This document shows positions 7,636-16,697 of a stretch of 36,214 bases of DNA, in pieces. The stretch is from contig QBMS01000015.1 in assembly GCA_003249095.1 (NCBI GenBank), forward strand, positions 1-36,214, read 5' to 3'. Under the pieces are notes generated by a model that was not told the origin of the DNA, did no database searches, and saw only the letters and a list, made by a program, of their open reading frames with translations. Source of the DNA: Snowella sp. (lineage in GTDB: Bacteria > Cyanobacteriota > Cyanobacteriia > Cyanobacteriales > Microcystaceae). Position numbers and translations under genes: made by a program. How positions within the stretch are numbered: the first letter of the stretch is position 1; every line of letters begins with the position of its first letter.

Positions 7636-8496
7636 ATGGCTAAATCTACCTTTGTGACTGTTTTTAATACCCTAGAATGCCGTCCTGATAATTACCAAGG
7701 CTGGTATCAGCAGGCTAATGCCCTGTCAGATCAGGGGCGTTATCCCGAAGCTTTGATGAGTTATGAGAGAGCTTTGGATTATTATCCCCAGGATTATTGG
7801 TCATGGTACAAACGAGGGGTGATTTTAGAGAATCTGGGACGACATGAGGCGGCGATCGCAAGTTACGACAATGCCCTAAAAATTGATCCCCAAAACTATT
7901 GGGCTTGGTATGACCAGGGTTACGTTTACCTCGAAGGCTTAAAGCAATACGAACAGGCGATCGCGTGTTTTGAAAAAGCTCTGTTGACTCTCCCGAATGA
8001 TTACTGGGCCCATTACCGCATAGCAGAAGCCTATCGTCTTTGGGGGAGGTATTCCCAAGCTTTGAGGGCCTTTGATCAAACCTTGGCGGTTCGTCCCGAT
8101 GATTATTGGGCAACCTACCGGAGGGCCGATTGTCTGCGCTACTGGGGACGCTTTGCCGATGCTCTCAAAAATTATCAGCAAGCCTTATTAATAAAGCCCA
8201 AGGATTATTGGTCGTGGTATCAACAGGGACAAATTTTCCAAACGATCGGTCGTTTTAATCAAGCGATCGCCTGTTATCAAAAAGCCCTAGCGATCAATCC
8301 AGACGATGATTACGCTTGGTATGACCAGGCTCTTTGTCAGATGGCCGCAGGTTACTGGGAACTAGCGGTGGATTGTCTCGAAAAAGCGATCGCTCTCTTC
8401 CCCGATACCTATACGGATTTAGCGATGACGGAACCGCTCTTTACGCCTCTCCAACAATATCCTCGATTTAAGTTATTAATGACTGAATATCTTTAA
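7636..8496 (+). CDS. Tetratricopeptide repeat protein with DYW-marked repeats
   Basis: A 286-residue soluble protein made almost wholly of seven TPR units of 34 residues. Each unit opens with an unusually constant P-x-(D/N)YW-(S/A)-x-Y signature: DYWSWYKRG, NYWAWYDQG, DYWAHYRIA, DYWATYRRA, DYWSWYQQG, DDYAWYDQA. Each continues with the usual GRYxxALxxYxxAL helix B. Such repeats bind protein partners; no enzymatic domain is present. The final 35 residues (LFTPLQQYPRFKLLM) cap the array. The start is the ATG giving MAKSTFVTVF; the frame is also open from a TTG eight codons upstream. It is divergent from the DUF790 gene and no functional link is evident. Confidence 0.85.
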   Translation: MAKSTFVTVFNTLECRPDNYQGWYQQANALSDQGRYPEALMSYERALDYYPQDYWSWYKRGVILENLGRHEAAIASYDNALKIDPQNYWAWYDQGYVYLEGLKQYEQAIACFEKALLTLPNDYWAHYRIAEAYRLWGRYSQALRAFDQTLAVRPDDYWATYRRADCLRYWGRFADALKNYQQALLIKPKDYWSWYQQGQIFQTIGRFNQAIACYQKALAINPDDDYAWYDQALCQMAAGYWELAVDCLEKAIALFPDTYTDLAMTEPLFTPLQQYPRFKLLMTEYL

Positions 8497-8560
8497 TTTT
8501 TAATGATTTGTGAAATCTATTCGTTGATTTCTCGATTAACTACGCTCACGATGCGATCGC

Positions 8561-9157
8561 CTATGGTTGAATCCTTTTTTTAACAATTTGATCAATCTGT
8601 TGATAAAGAAAATCTAGACCACCAGAATTATCTAAGACCACATCTGCCCTAGTTATTTTTTCGGTAAGAGGTAATTGATTTTTAATACGGGCGATCGCCT
8701 GTTGTTCTGTTAAATAATTGCGTTGCTGTAGGCGTTGAATTTGTTGGTCATAGTGACAAAAAACGACCCAGATTTCACTTACTAAATGGGTTAAATTTGC
8801 TTCTATTAATAAAGGAATAGATAACACGATAATTTGGTTGTCTAGAGAATCAATTACTTCCTGAAAACGCTTTCTGACGTAGGGATGAATCTGAGCTTCT
8901 AGCCATTTTTTTTCTTCGTGATCATTAAAAATAATATCGCCTAACTTTGTTCTATTTAATGCTCGATTTTCTAATTGAATCTCTGATCCGTAACGTTTAA
9001 CAATTTCTTGAAAAATAGGCGAATCCACTTCTACGGCTTCTTTGGCATAGATATCTGCATCTAAAATGGGGAATCCATAGCGATCGCGTAGATAATTAGA
9101 AACCGTTGTTTTTCCTGTGGCAATTCCCCCCGTTAACCCAATTAGGCATTGATTCAT
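8561..9157 (-). CDS. coaE: Dephospho-CoA kinase
   Basis: CoaE phosphorylates the 3'-hydroxyl of dephospho-CoA, the last step of coenzyme A synthesis in the cytoplasm. The product of about 198 residues starts MNQCLIGLTGGIATGKTT, whose GGIATGKTT is the P-loop. It continues with PILDADIYAKEAV (CoA-binding region), HPYVRKRF, and IPLLIEANL, all family hallmarks. The frame stays open 35 codons upstream, but that region lies inside the Xer gene in another frame. The ATG at 9157 matches the family length and sits 16 bases after the Xer stop, so the two are probably cotranscribed. Confidence 0.93.
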   Translation of the reverse strand: MNQCLIGLTGGIATGKTTVSNYLRDRYGFPILDADIYAKEAVEVDSPIFQEIVKRYGSEIQLENRALNRTKLGDIIFNDHEEKKWLEAQIHPYVRKRFQEVIDSLDNQIIVLSIPLLIEANLTHLVSEIWVVFCHYDQQIQRLQQRNYLTEQQAIARIKNQLPLTEKITRADVVLDNSGGLDFLYQQIDQIVKKRIQP

Positions 9158-9173
9158 ATCACTCTCAAAAATC

Positions 9174-10148
9174 CTATAAATCAATCTCCACATTAAGGGC
9201 AGGATTATTTTCCCAGCGATCGGCAACATGGGCATAAATGGCCGTTGTTCTCGGATCGGCATGACCTAACAGATCCTGAACTTGTCGTAATTCTGCCCCT
9301 GATCGCAACGCCAAAGTCCCTGCTGTATGACGCAAGCTATGGGTCGAAATCACTCGACCAGGCATATATTTTAACTCTGTTTCTATTAAATAACCATCTA
9401 CAATTAAACGAATCCCCCGTCGAGAAATTCGTTTTCCCTTGGCACGATTACCCACTGCAATAAATAAAGGAGTATCGGGCTTTAATTTTTCACCTTTTTC
9501 AGTGCGGACTGTTAAATAATGTAATAATAAATTGGCCAAATCAGTTGTTAGAGGAACAATCCGAATACTACGTTTTCCTTCTACTCGAATGCCATAATTA
9601 CTGCCCTGTTTGATTAAGTCTTTGATATTAGCACGGTGTAATTCTACCGTCCGAGGCCCTTCTAGAGCCATAATCGCAATCAACGCCTTATCCCTCACAG
9701 ATTTTAAGCTGTTATCATCGGGAATGACCGCGAGTAAAGATTCAACTTCTTCTTTTTCCAAATAATTTATATTCGCCGTCGTATCTCGTTTAGGTTTAGG
9801 TGGTTTAATGCCACTGGCAGGATTTAAACTAATTAATCCCCGTTCTAGAGCGGCTTGATAAAAACGTCGAACAACGGATAATTTTAGAGCAACGGTTGAA
9901 GGCTTCAGTTGACGGGAATCAATCAACCAGCGTCGATAGCGTTTAATTTGTTCTGCGGTAATTTGGGCGGGATGAATCGCTAAACTATTACACCAGAGCA
10001 GAAATTGTTGGAGTTGCCGACGATAGGTGATTAGGGTATCCGTGGCCGCATCTCCCGCACTGACATCGATCGCGAGAAAATCAGCAAAAACTGCTAACAG
10101 ATCATCTTGACTAACGCTCGTAATGGGAGAAGACGGCAACGGTAACAT
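9174..10148 (-). CDS. XerC/XerD-like tyrosine recombinase
   Basis: A 324-residue tyrosine recombinase. Residues about 15-115 form the SAM-like core-binding domain ([32 protein letters not shown]). Residues about 125-315 form the catalytic domain. The catalytic set is visible: R166 (EGPRTVEL), K193 ([11 protein letters not shown]), H270 and R273 (HSLRHTAG), H296 ([10 protein letters not shown]) and Y305 (YAHV). All are intact, so the enzyme should cut and rejoin DNA. Its size and chromosomal setting upstream of coaE suggest a housekeeping Xer rather than a phage integrase. I saw no dif-like site or attachment repeats nearby. Confidence 0.85.
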   Translation of the reverse strand: MLPLPSSPITSVSQDDLLAVFADFLAIDVSAGDAATDTLITYRRQLQQFLLWCNSLAIHPAQITAEQIKRYRRWLIDSRQLKPSTVALKLSVVRRFYQAALERGLISLNPASGIKPPKPKRDTTANINYLEKEEVESLLAVIPDDNSLKSVRDKALIAIMALEGPRTVELHRANIKDLIKQGSNYGIRVEGKRSIRIVPLTTDLANLLLHYLTVRTEKGEKLKPDTPLFIAVGNRAKGKRISRRGIRLIVDGYLIETELKYMPGRVISTHSLRHTAGTLALRSGAELRQVQDLLGHADPRTTAIYAHVADRWENNPALNVEIDL

Positions 10149-10168
10149 AGGATGTACAAAAATAGAAT

Positions 10169-11539
10169 TTAACTACGACCAATGCCAATATAACGGAAAC
10201 CAGCTTGCTCTAACGTCGTTTGATCTAAGAAGTTACGACCATCAATCATCACAGGATTGACCATTAATTTGCTCATTTTGCCGTAATCTAATTTCAAAAA
10301 TTCTTGCCATTCAGTGACAATAACTAGGGCATCGCAAGCATCCGCTAGACGCTGGGGATCGGTTTCGATTAATACCCCCGATAATCCATGACTCAAACCC
10401 GACGCGGAGACGATGGGATCGTAGGCTTTGACCTTTGCCCCTAAGCGATTGAGTTGTTCAATGATATTTAAAGCAGGAGCATCCCTCATGTCATCGGTAT
10501 CGGGTTTAAAGGTGAGTCCCAACAGGCCGATCACCTTACCTTTGAGAATTTTAAGTTCCTGCTGTAATTTCTCAATAATAATCACCCGTTGACGAGTATT
10601 TACATTCACTGCCGCATTAAGCAATTCTGTGTTGTAACCATAATCGGAAGCTGTGTGAATCAAAGCAGATACATCCTTGGGAAAACAGGAACCGCCCCAA
10701 CCAATGCCTGCCTGGAGAAATTTGTTGCCAATCCGAGAATCGAGTCCAATCCCCTTAGCAACCTGGGTAACATTTGCCCCGACGCGATCGCAAATATTAG
10801 CGACTTCATTGATAAAACTAATTTTGGTTGCCAGAAAAGCATTGGCCGCGTACTTGATCATCTCGGCAGAACTGAGATCGGTCACCACCACAGGCACAGG
10901 GGGAAGGCTGGGATCTTCCGAGAATTTTCGCTCCACAATGGGCTGATAAAGTTCTTGCATCATCGTGATCGCCTTTTCGCTATGCCCACCCAAAACAATG
11001 CGATCGGGATTAAAGGTATCATAAATCGCCGAGCCTTCTCGAAGAAACTCTGGATTACTGATTACCTCAAAGTTAACATCACTGCCATTTCCCGTTGCTT
11101 CTTCAGACATTTGGCGATCGGCCAAACCATCCAGAACAATTCTTCTGACCCAATCCCCTGAACCAATGGGAACCGTTGACTTATTGACAATCACCCGAAA
11201 TCCACTATCCAGATGGGCCCCGATCCCGCGCGCAACGGCTTCCACATAACGGGTATCACTTTCTCCTGTGGGTAAAGGAGGGGTTCCCACTGCGACAAAT
11301 AAAATTTCACCGTGCTTGACTCCCAATCCTAAATCCGCCGTAAACTCTAACCTTCCTGCTTCGGTGGCAGATTGCATTAATTCCGATAACCCAGGCTCAT
11401 AAATCGGAGATTGACCCGACTTCATCAGCTTAACTTTTTCTTCGTTATTATCCACACAGATCACCTGATGACCAATGTGAGCCAAACATACTCCCGTTAC
11501 CAAACCCACGTAACCTGTCCCAATAACACAAACTCGCAT
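10169..11539 (-). CDS. ugd: UDP-glucose 6-dehydrogenase
   Basis: Ugd oxidises UDP-glucose twice with NAD+ to UDP-glucuronate, a precursor of acidic exopolysaccharides and of UDP-xylose. The 456-residue product has the N-terminal Rossmann motif [10 protein letters not shown] (7-16), EPGLSEL, VGTPP, the central [11 protein letters not shown] and the catalytic cysteine C285 in [10 protein letters not shown]. The C-terminal UDP-binding domain starts near [16 protein letters not shown] strong ribosome binding site (GAGGAG) precedes the ATG. It lies 91 bases downstream of the UDP-glucuronate decarboxylase gene on the same strand. Together they convert UDP-glucose to UDP-xylose. Confidence 0.95.
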   Translation of the reverse strand: MRVCVIGTGYVGLVTGVCLAHIGHQVICVDNNEEKVKLMKSGQSPIYEPGLSELMQSATEAGRLEFTADLGLGVKHGEILFVAVGTPPLPTGESDTRYVEAVARGIGAHLDSGFRVIVNKSTVPIGSGDWVRRIVLDGLADRQMSEEATGNGSDVNFEVISNPEFLREGSAIYDTFNPDRIVLGGHSEKAITMMQELYQPIVERKFSEDPSLPPVPVVVTDLSSAEMIKYAANAFLATKISFINEVANICDRVGANVTQVAKGIGLDSRIGNKFLQAGIGWGGSCFPKDVSALIHTASDYGYNTELLNAAVNVNTRQRVIIIEKLQQELKILKGKVIGLLGLTFKPDTDDMRDAPALNIIEQLNRLGAKVKAYDPIVSASGLSHGLSGVLIETDPQRLADACDALVIVTEWQEFLKLDYGKMSKLMVNPVMIDGRNFLDQTTLEQAGFRYIGIGRS

Positions 11540-11630
11540 CTAGTTTTCTCCTCTCATTTAAGTTTTTTTGAACAATTATTAAAAAATTTGCTACTGAAGA
11601 TCCATTGGTGATATGAAACTAACCTAGATA

Positions 11631-12563
11631 TTAAACCCGATCAACGCGAGATTTAAAATCCTTAATGGTCATCTCCAATCCTTCCTTGAGGGGAATGGTT
11701 GGCTCCCAATTCAAATAGGTCTGGGCGCGGGTAATATCGGGTTGACGCTGTTTGGGGTCATCTTCGGGTAGGGGTTTATAAATTAACTCTGTATCGGGAT
11801 TAATCATGCCTTGAATAATTTGGGCAAGCTCTAAAATGGTATATTCCCCAGGATTTCCCAAATTGACAGGGCCAATAAAATCGCCATTCATTAACCGCAT
11901 TAATCCTTCAACCAGATCAGACACATAACAAAAACTGCGAGTTTGGGAACCATCACCATAAATCGTCAGGGGTGTACCTTTTAAAGATTGAACAATAAAA
12001 TTACTGACAACCCTTCCATCTTGTTCCTGCATTCGTGGCCCATAGGTGTTAAAAATTCGTGCAACTCGAATATCAACTTTATGTTCACGGTAGTATTCAA
12101 AGGCTAGGGTTTCCGCCACACGCTTGCCTTCGTCGTAACAGGATCGGGGGCCGATGCAATTGACGTTGCCGCGATATTCCTCGCTTTGGGGATGGACATC
12201 TGGATCGCCATAGACTTCTGAGGTAGAAGCGAGTAAAAATCTAGCTTTTACCCGTTTTGCAAGGCCCAGCATATTCAACGTCCCCATTACGTTGGTTTTG
12301 ATGGTTTTAACGGGATTGAACTGATAATGGATGGGGGAAGCAGGACAGGCGAGATGATAAACCTGATCAACTTCTAGCCGAATCGGTTCGGTAACATCAT
12401 GGCGAATGAGTTCAAATTTAGGATTATCCAGCCATTGAAGAATATTTTGTTTACTACCTGTATAAAAATTATCTAAACAAAGGACTTCGTGTCCCTGCTC
12501 CATCAATCGATCAATGAGGTGGGAACCAATAAAGCCCGCACCGCCCGTTACTAAAATTTTCAT
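11631..12563 (-). CDS. uxs: UDP-glucuronate decarboxylase (UDP-xylose synthase), SDR family
   Basis: A 310-residue extended short-chain dehydrogenase. It shows the NAD-binding [10 protein letters not shown] (7-16), [21 protein letters not shown], the [11 protein letters not shown] strand, the catalytic Y143 and K147 in [11 protein letters not shown], and [11 protein letters not shown]. These are the marks of UDP-xylose synthase: it oxidises UDP-glucuronate at C4, decarboxylates it and reduces it to UDP-xylose. There is no membrane anchor, so it is cytosolic. ugd, which makes its substrate, follows on the same strand, a pathway-logical pair. Related dTDP-glucose dehydratases are less likely because of the CPASPIHYQ and [11 protein letters not shown] motifs. 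Confidence 0.92.
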   Translation of the reverse strand: MKILVTGGAGFIGSHLIDRLMEQGHEVLCLDNFYTGSKQNILQWLDNPKFELIRHDVTEPIRLEVDQVYHLACPASPIHYQFNPVKTIKTNVMGTLNMLGLAKRVKARFLLASTSEVYGDPDVHPQSEEYRGNVNCIGPRSCYDEGKRVAETLAFEYYREHKVDIRVARIFNTYGPRMQEQDGRVVSNFIVQSLKGTPLTIYGDGSQTRSFCYVSDLVEGLMRLMNGDFIGPVNLGNPGEYTILELAQIIQGMINPDTELIYKPLPEDDPKQRQPDITRAQTYLNWEPTIPLKEGLEMTIKDFKSRVDRV

Positions 12564-12593
12564 TCTTAAACTATTTTCCTTAAATAATTATTG

Positions 12594-12599
12594 AGTATA
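12594..12599 (-). promoter_or_regulatory. Possible -10 box upstream of uxs-ugd
   Basis: TATACT on the minus strand lies 31 bases before the uxs start, within a 116-base gap after cruG. No convincing -35 is found at 16-18 bases, so this is tentative. Confidence 0.3.
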
Positions 12600-12679
12600 T
12601 ACCCCTAAAATACCTCTAGTTTGGATTGTTCGATAATTTTTTTGTCGTGATTTTTCGGAAAATATCCACAAGAGACCTC

Positions 12680-13867
12680 TTAATAGGCTCTACCTCGCCA
12701 TTGCTTGGGTTTTTGGGTTGCAGATAGCACAATCCTGAGAACAGCCAGAGGATCAGCAAAAGGAGAGAGAAAGAAAAATAGGGATTTAATTGACGCTTTG
12801 GGACGGTAATAGGAGGGATAGACGGCTAAAAGTAAGGCAAAACGGATGAATAGTAAAACAATATTCAAAGCGATCGCCAATCTTATCATCAAGAAATCGT
12901 AACCTGAGAATAGACTAATACTCAACATTCCGAGCAAGAATAACGGCAAACCCTGAACGAGCGTTAATAAGGCCACATCTACCCAAAGTTGAGACACCGA
13001 GGACGCATCTTTTAGATCCAGCGATCGCCCCCATTCCCGCCAGGTTTCCTGAAAACCCTCATACATTCTGACTCGAATCACTTTAGATCCGTCGAAAAAT
13101 CCGACTTTATAACCCTGTTGGGCGGCATAACGAGCGAGGGTGACATCATCACAAAAAGAACTAGCCGCGATTTTGTAACCCTCTATTTTTTCTAGAACCG
13201 TCCGACGACAGAGAAAACATTGACCGTTAGCCATGACTCTTTCAGGGGATTGATTGCGAACGCCTGCTGAATCAAAACGATACAATAGGGTCATTAATAG
13301 GGCGGGTTGTAGCCACCATTCTCCCGCAGACTCCAGAATAAATTGGGGGGCTAGGGACAATAAATCATAACCTTCTGCTTGGGCGGCTTTGAGCATACTG
13401 GGAACTAATCCCTTTTGGGGTTGGGTGTCGGCATCGATTCCTAGAAACCATTCACTTTCGGGGGAACTTTGGTAAAAACCGTAATTTAACGCCCAGGGTC
13501 TGCCCACCCATCCCTTCGGCAGAGGATCATCGGTTAGTAACTGAAAACGGGAATCAAGTTCGGCGATCGCCTTAACCTTTTCCCTAGTACCGTCCTGGGA
13601 TTGACTATCAACAATGAGAATTTCTCGAACTTCTGAGGTTTGTTGATGGAGTCCCGCCAAACAGGGGCCAATGCGATCGACTTCATTGAGAGTCGGAACC
13701 ACCACCGTGACCTTACCAACCATTTCAGGGGTAACTTTTTCAGGTAAAAGGGGAGGCCGACGAACGGCCCCTTTACATAAACGAGACAATAGGATTAGGG
13801 TGGCACTACCTTGAAACAATAGGATCAAGATAGAAAATAAACCAATTAGCAGGGATAAGTCACTCAC
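12680..13867 (-). CDS. cruG: Carotenoid 2'-O-glycosyltransferase CruG
   Basis: A 395-residue family-2 glycosyltransferase anchored in the membrane. There is an N-terminal hydrophobic helix (about 5-28), then a GT-A domain with VVVPTLNEVDRIGPCL, VDSQSQDGT, the metal-binding DADT (FLGIDADTQP) and an acceptor-side FCDDVTLARYA. At the C-terminus are two or three helices from about residue 290. Its position, 6 bases after cruF on the same strand, identifies it as CruG. CruG was shown in Synechococcus PCC 7002 to glycosylate the 2'-hydroxyl of myxol, giving myxoxanthophyll. The sugar here cannot be read from the sequence, although UDP-xylose, UDP-glucuronate and dTDP-rhamnose pathway genes are in the window. 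Confidence 0.88.
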   Translation of the reverse strand: MSDLSLLIGLFSILILLFQGSATLILLSRLCKGAVRRPPLLPEKVTPEMVGKVTVVVPTLNEVDRIGPCLAGLHQQTSEVREILIVDSQSQDGTREKVKAIAELDSRFQLLTDDPLPKGWVGRPWALNYGFYQSSPESEWFLGIDADTQPQKGLVPSMLKAAQAEGYDLLSLAPQFILESAGEWWLQPALLMTLLYRFDSAGVRNQSPERVMANGQCFLCRRTVLEKIEGYKIAASSFCDDVTLARYAAQQGYKVGFFDGSKVIRVRMYEGFQETWREWGRSLDLKDASSVSQLWVDVALLTLVQGLPLFLLGMLSISLFSGYDFLMIRLAIALNIVLLFIRFALLLAVYPSYYRPKASIKSLFFFLSPFADPLAVLRIVLSATQKPKQWRGRAY

Positions 13868-13873
13868 AATTGC

Positions 13874-14785
13874 CTATTTAACTGCCGCTAAATCTGTTTT
13901 ATCCCTTTCAATCACGCCTTTAAGTCTTTCAACTGCAATAGAGCGAGATTCGGATAAGGACATCCGATAAAAAATATAGGCGGGAAGCACCCCTAAAATT
14001 AAACCCAAGAAAATGGGGGGATAAATGCCTGCTCCCAAGCTCATGATGGTGGCAAAGCCAAAGTTACTAAGATAAATCGCAAAGGGAACACCAGGCTGTT
14101 CTTCGGGCAAGTTAAGGGGCTTCAGCCGCCAAATAATGGTTGCAACAGTCATAAAGACGGCTCCTGTGCCGAACCAACCCGCAAAATTTTGGTAGGGCAT
14201 TCCAAAGAAGGCACCGGGTTGATCCCAGACCCAAAAGGGCATTGTGGTCTGACTCATGGCAGGATCAAGCACAAAATCCCAGGACATTAACAGTAAGGAA
14301 CCAAAGGCGATCGCGCCTAATTCCTGTCCCCAAACGGGCAAAGACTTTTTCGCTAAACCCATGCGAACGATGAGATAGGCACTGAAACCGACATAAAACC
14401 AAGATAGGGGGATGGTAAAGGGGACTAAACCTGAAATTTTGTAACCCAATCCCGATAGATAGCGATAATCTCCAAAGGGAAAACCCGTACTGGTTCCCAA
14501 TAATTCGCTGGACAATGAAAGGGCGATCGCAGGAATCATAAATCCCAACCAATGCCAAATTCCCAAAGTGCGATAGGCGTAGAGCGCGACGGTTGCCGTG
14601 CCGAGTAACATATACATCACACCACCGCCCGCCATTGACCAGGCAAAGACCGTTTTGCCAAATTCGGGTAAATTCGCAATAAAATCGGCATTAGGAAGAA
14701 CGATTAGTAGACCTGCTAATCCGAAAGCCATCGACGCAATATGGCCAATCAGCAGGGAACGTTCCATCGATATGAGTTTATTCAT
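13874..14785 (-). CDS. cruF: Carotenoid C-1'-hydroxylase CruF (bisanhydrobacterioruberin hydratase family)
   Basis: A 303-residue integral membrane protein with about seven to eight hydrophobic helices. CruF adds water to the psi end of monocyclic gamma-carotene, giving the 1'-hydroxyl needed for myxol. Family signs are the LSSELLGTSTGFPFGDYRYLSGLG loop with its acidic and aromatic residues, VPFTIPLSWFYVGFSAY, and SWDFVLDPAM, which carries conserved aspartates. The start may be either the first ATG (14785) or the one six codons on, MERSLLIGH, closer to some relatives. It is followed directly by cruG. The promoter should lie in the AT-rich 157 bases shared with the divergent GNAT gene. Confidence 0.9.
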   Translation of the reverse strand: MNKLISMERSLLIGHIASMAFGLAGLLIVLPNADFIANLPEFGKTVFAWSMAGGGVMYMLLGTATVALYAYRTLGIWHWLGFMIPAIALSLSSELLGTSTGFPFGDYRYLSGLGYKISGLVPFTIPLSWFYVGFSAYLIVRMGLAKKSLPVWGQELGAIAFGSLLLMSWDFVLDPAMSQTTMPFWVWDQPGAFFGMPYQNFAGWFGTGAVFMTVATIIWRLKPLNLPEEQPGVPFAIYLSNFGFATIMSLGAGIYPPIFLGLILGVLPAYIFYRMSLSESRSIAVERLKGVIERDKTDLAAVK

Positions 14786-14942
14786 TAAGTTCTGAGTAGA
14801 AGTAAAAATTATTTGACTAACTTATAGTTTACAAATCTTTACGAAAAAAAATAAGAAAATTAAAAACGTGCCGAGGGAAAACGTACCATAGGGTAGAAAT
14901 AACGGCTAAGATAGGGGCATCAGCCATACCTCCCAGAAGATT

Positions 14943-15659
14943 ATGACTTTGTCAACAGACCATTCTGGCGTTCTCATCCGTCCAGTCCAGTATCGGGACT
15001 TAGAAAGTATTGACAGCTTAACATCAAATTCTCTAAAAGCTGAACTAGGCAATACTGAATTTAGTCTGACCGAGCAATTGCAGCAGGCCCGTTCTTGGTA
15101 TGGATTACTGAAATTTTTGAGCTATTTTCCCAATCCCTTTCAGCACCTCTTTTCAGGTTATGTGGCAGAAAGGACAGAATCGGGTCAAATTGGTGGTTTT
15201 GTACAGGTTTCTCCTTTTAATAGTAGTCGTAGCACCTGGCGAGTTGAGCGAATTGTAGTCGAAGAACTCGCGATTCAGCCTGATTTGGTAACTGACCCTA
15301 AAGGAATTGGTTCTCAGTTGTTGCGTTTTTGTTTTGAAAGAATTTGGGAAGCCCGCACCTGGTTATTAGAAATTAATATCCACGAAAAAAATCTGCTGGC
15401 CCTCTATCGGCAAAATGGCTTTCAACCCCTGGCCCAAATGACCTATTGGTCGCTCCCTCCCGAATTATTAGCTCAATTGGCAGAAAATGACCCCGATTTA
15501 CCCAATCTTTTACCCGTTAGTCATGCCGATGCCCAATTGCTTTATCAACTTGATTGCGTCTCCATGCCTCCTTTGATGCGTCAGGTGTTTGATCGTCACA
15601 CCCAGGATTTTAAATCTCGTTTTCTGATGGGTTTAATCAATAAAATTCAGCATTGGTAG
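14943..15659 (+). CDS. GNAT-family N-acetyltransferase, N-terminal part before an in-frame TAG
   Basis: This is the first 238 codons of a GNAT-type acetyltransferase. Residues 10-145 hold the acetyl-CoA-binding fold: VLIRPVQYRDLESI at strand 1, then RIVVEELAIQPDLVTDPKGIGSQLLRFCFE. In the latter, the RGxGIGxxL-type loop reads PKGIGSQLL. A second motif, LLEINIHEKNLLALYRQNGFQPL, follows. The end of this piece (LINKIQHW) runs straight into a TAG. The same frame continues without a gap for another 168 codons that clearly belong to the same protein. The GNAT core itself is complete, so a shortened but active enzyme is possible. The substrate is unknown. Confidence 0.75.
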   Translation: MTLSTDHSGVLIRPVQYRDLESIDSLTSNSLKAELGNTEFSLTEQLQQARSWYGLLKFLSYFPNPFQHLFSGYVAERTESGQIGGFVQVSPFNSSRSTWRVERIVVEELAIQPDLVTDPKGIGSQLLRFCFERIWEARTWLLEINIHEKNLLALYRQNGFQPLAQMTYWSLPPELLAQLAENDPDLPNLLPVSHADAQLLYQLDCVSMPPLMRQVFDRHTQDFKSRFLMGLINKIQHW

Positions 15660-16166
15660 TTGAAACGGGGTGTTGTCAGTGGTTATGTTTTTGAACCCAA
15701 ACGGAAAGCTGCGATCGCCTATTTTAAATTAATTTTGTCTAAAGATGGTTCCCGTCCCCATCAAGCCGAACTCACGGTTCATCCTGCCTATACTTGGCTT
15801 TATCCCAAACTATTATTCCAAATGTCACGATTAGTCCAGGGTCTGCCGATTCAATCTTTGGAACTGCTTTCAGCCGATTATCAACACGAACGGGAAGAAT
15901 ATCTAGATCAATTAGGGGCCGAGCGGGTTGAGCATACATTACTAATGTCTCGTTCTGTCTGGCATAAATTGAAGGAAACCAAACTGGAAAGATTGCAGCT
16001 ATCAGAAATGTTACAAGGTCTGCAACCTGTTCCGAGAACGCCGATTCCGAGCCGAATTTCCTGGTTAAAATTATCAGATTCAGCCGATGTTACGCCCAAA
16101 GGTAGTAATGGCGATAAAAATCTCGATCAAACGCCTGATTTGCCTGAAAAAGGACACCAAACTTAA
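15660..16166 (+). pseudogene. C-terminal part of the same GNAT protein, cut off by the TAG at 15657-15659
   Basis: The frame is exactly that of the GNAT gene upstream; it is 168 codons long and begins LKRGVVSGYVFEPKRKAAI immediately after the TAG. It carries a second GNAT-like half (AYFKLILSKDGSRP, AELTVHPAYTWLYPKLL, LLMSRSVWHKL) and a hydrophilic tail. Without the stop, the protein would have about 407 residues, the length I recall for cyanobacterial relatives. The junction codons TGG TAG suggest an ancestral TGG TGG (Trp-Trp) with one base change. A TTG directly after the stop could allow reinitiation, but no ribosome binding site is visible. Sequencing error, true pseudogene and readthrough all remain open. 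Confidence 0.75.
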
Positions 16167-16185
16167 AATAGCGAAAAATTGACCG

Positions 16186-16213
16186 TTGATAGTCAATAAT
16201 GGGTGATTATATT
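16186..16213 (+). promoter_or_regulatory. Probable sigma-70-type promoter of ruvX
   Basis: TTGATA (16186-16191), a 16-base spacer and TATATT (16208-16213) lie 21 bases before the ruvX ATG. The -35 box sits in the loop of a 6-base inverted repeat, ATTGAC (16179-16184)/GTCAAT (16192-16197). Confidence 0.55.
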
Positions 16214-16234
16214 GATAATTATTCATAAAGTCCT

Positions 16235-16666
16235 ATGGAACGAGTGGCGGCTTTGGGGTTGGATGTGGGCAAAAAAAGAATTGGGGTTGCGGGTTGTGAT
16301 GGCACGGGTCTGATTGCAACAGGATTAACGACAATTGAAAGAACGACCTTTGAGGCAGATGTTCAGCAGTTAAAAGACCTGATTGAGGAGCGACAGGTTG
16401 AGATTTTAGTCATTGGTTTTCCCTATTCGATGGATGGCAGTATTGGTTTTCAGGCCAAACACGTCCAGAAGTTTAGTCGTCGTCTTGAAAAGATTTTACA
16501 GTTGCCCATTGAGTTTATGGATGAGCGATTATCGTCGGTGGAAGCAGAAATTCAATTGAAGGAACAAAAACGGTTTTCTAGCTATAACAAGGGCTTAATT
16601 GATCAGCAAGCGGCTGAAATCATTTTACAACAATGGTTAGACCAGCGACGTTTTAATTCAATTTAA
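16235..16666 (+). CDS. ruvX: Putative pre-16S rRNA nuclease / Holliday junction resolvase-like (YqgF/RuvX)
   Basis: A 143-residue RNase H-fold protein of the YqgF family. The first strand reads LGLDVGKKRIGVA, whose aspartate is the first metal ligand. Next come ILVIGFPYSMDGSIG with its conserved G-x-P, the FMDERLSSVEAE segment with the second acidic set, and a C-terminal DQQAAEIILQQWLD containing the last aspartate. All expected acidic residues are present. The E. coli protein processes the 5' end of 16S rRNA; a role in recombination is suggested by fold only. It follows the GNAT gene by 68 bases with its own promoter, and converges with the M42 peptidase gene. Confidence 0.92.
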   Translation: MERVAALGLDVGKKRIGVAGCDGTGLIATGLTTIERTTFEADVQQLKDLIEERQVEILVIGFPYSMDGSIGFQAKHVQKFSRRLEKILQLPIEFMDERLSSVEAEIQLKEQKRFSSYNKGLIDQQAAEIILQQWLDQRRFNSI

Positions 16667-16697
16667 GCAAATCCTTTCTCTAGTTAATTAATCGATT

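Noticed and set aside
9174-10148. Xer-like recombinase read as a phage or island integrase
   Set aside because: No flanking direct repeats, tRNA target or phage genes nearby, and coaE directly downstream points to a stable chromosomal setting.
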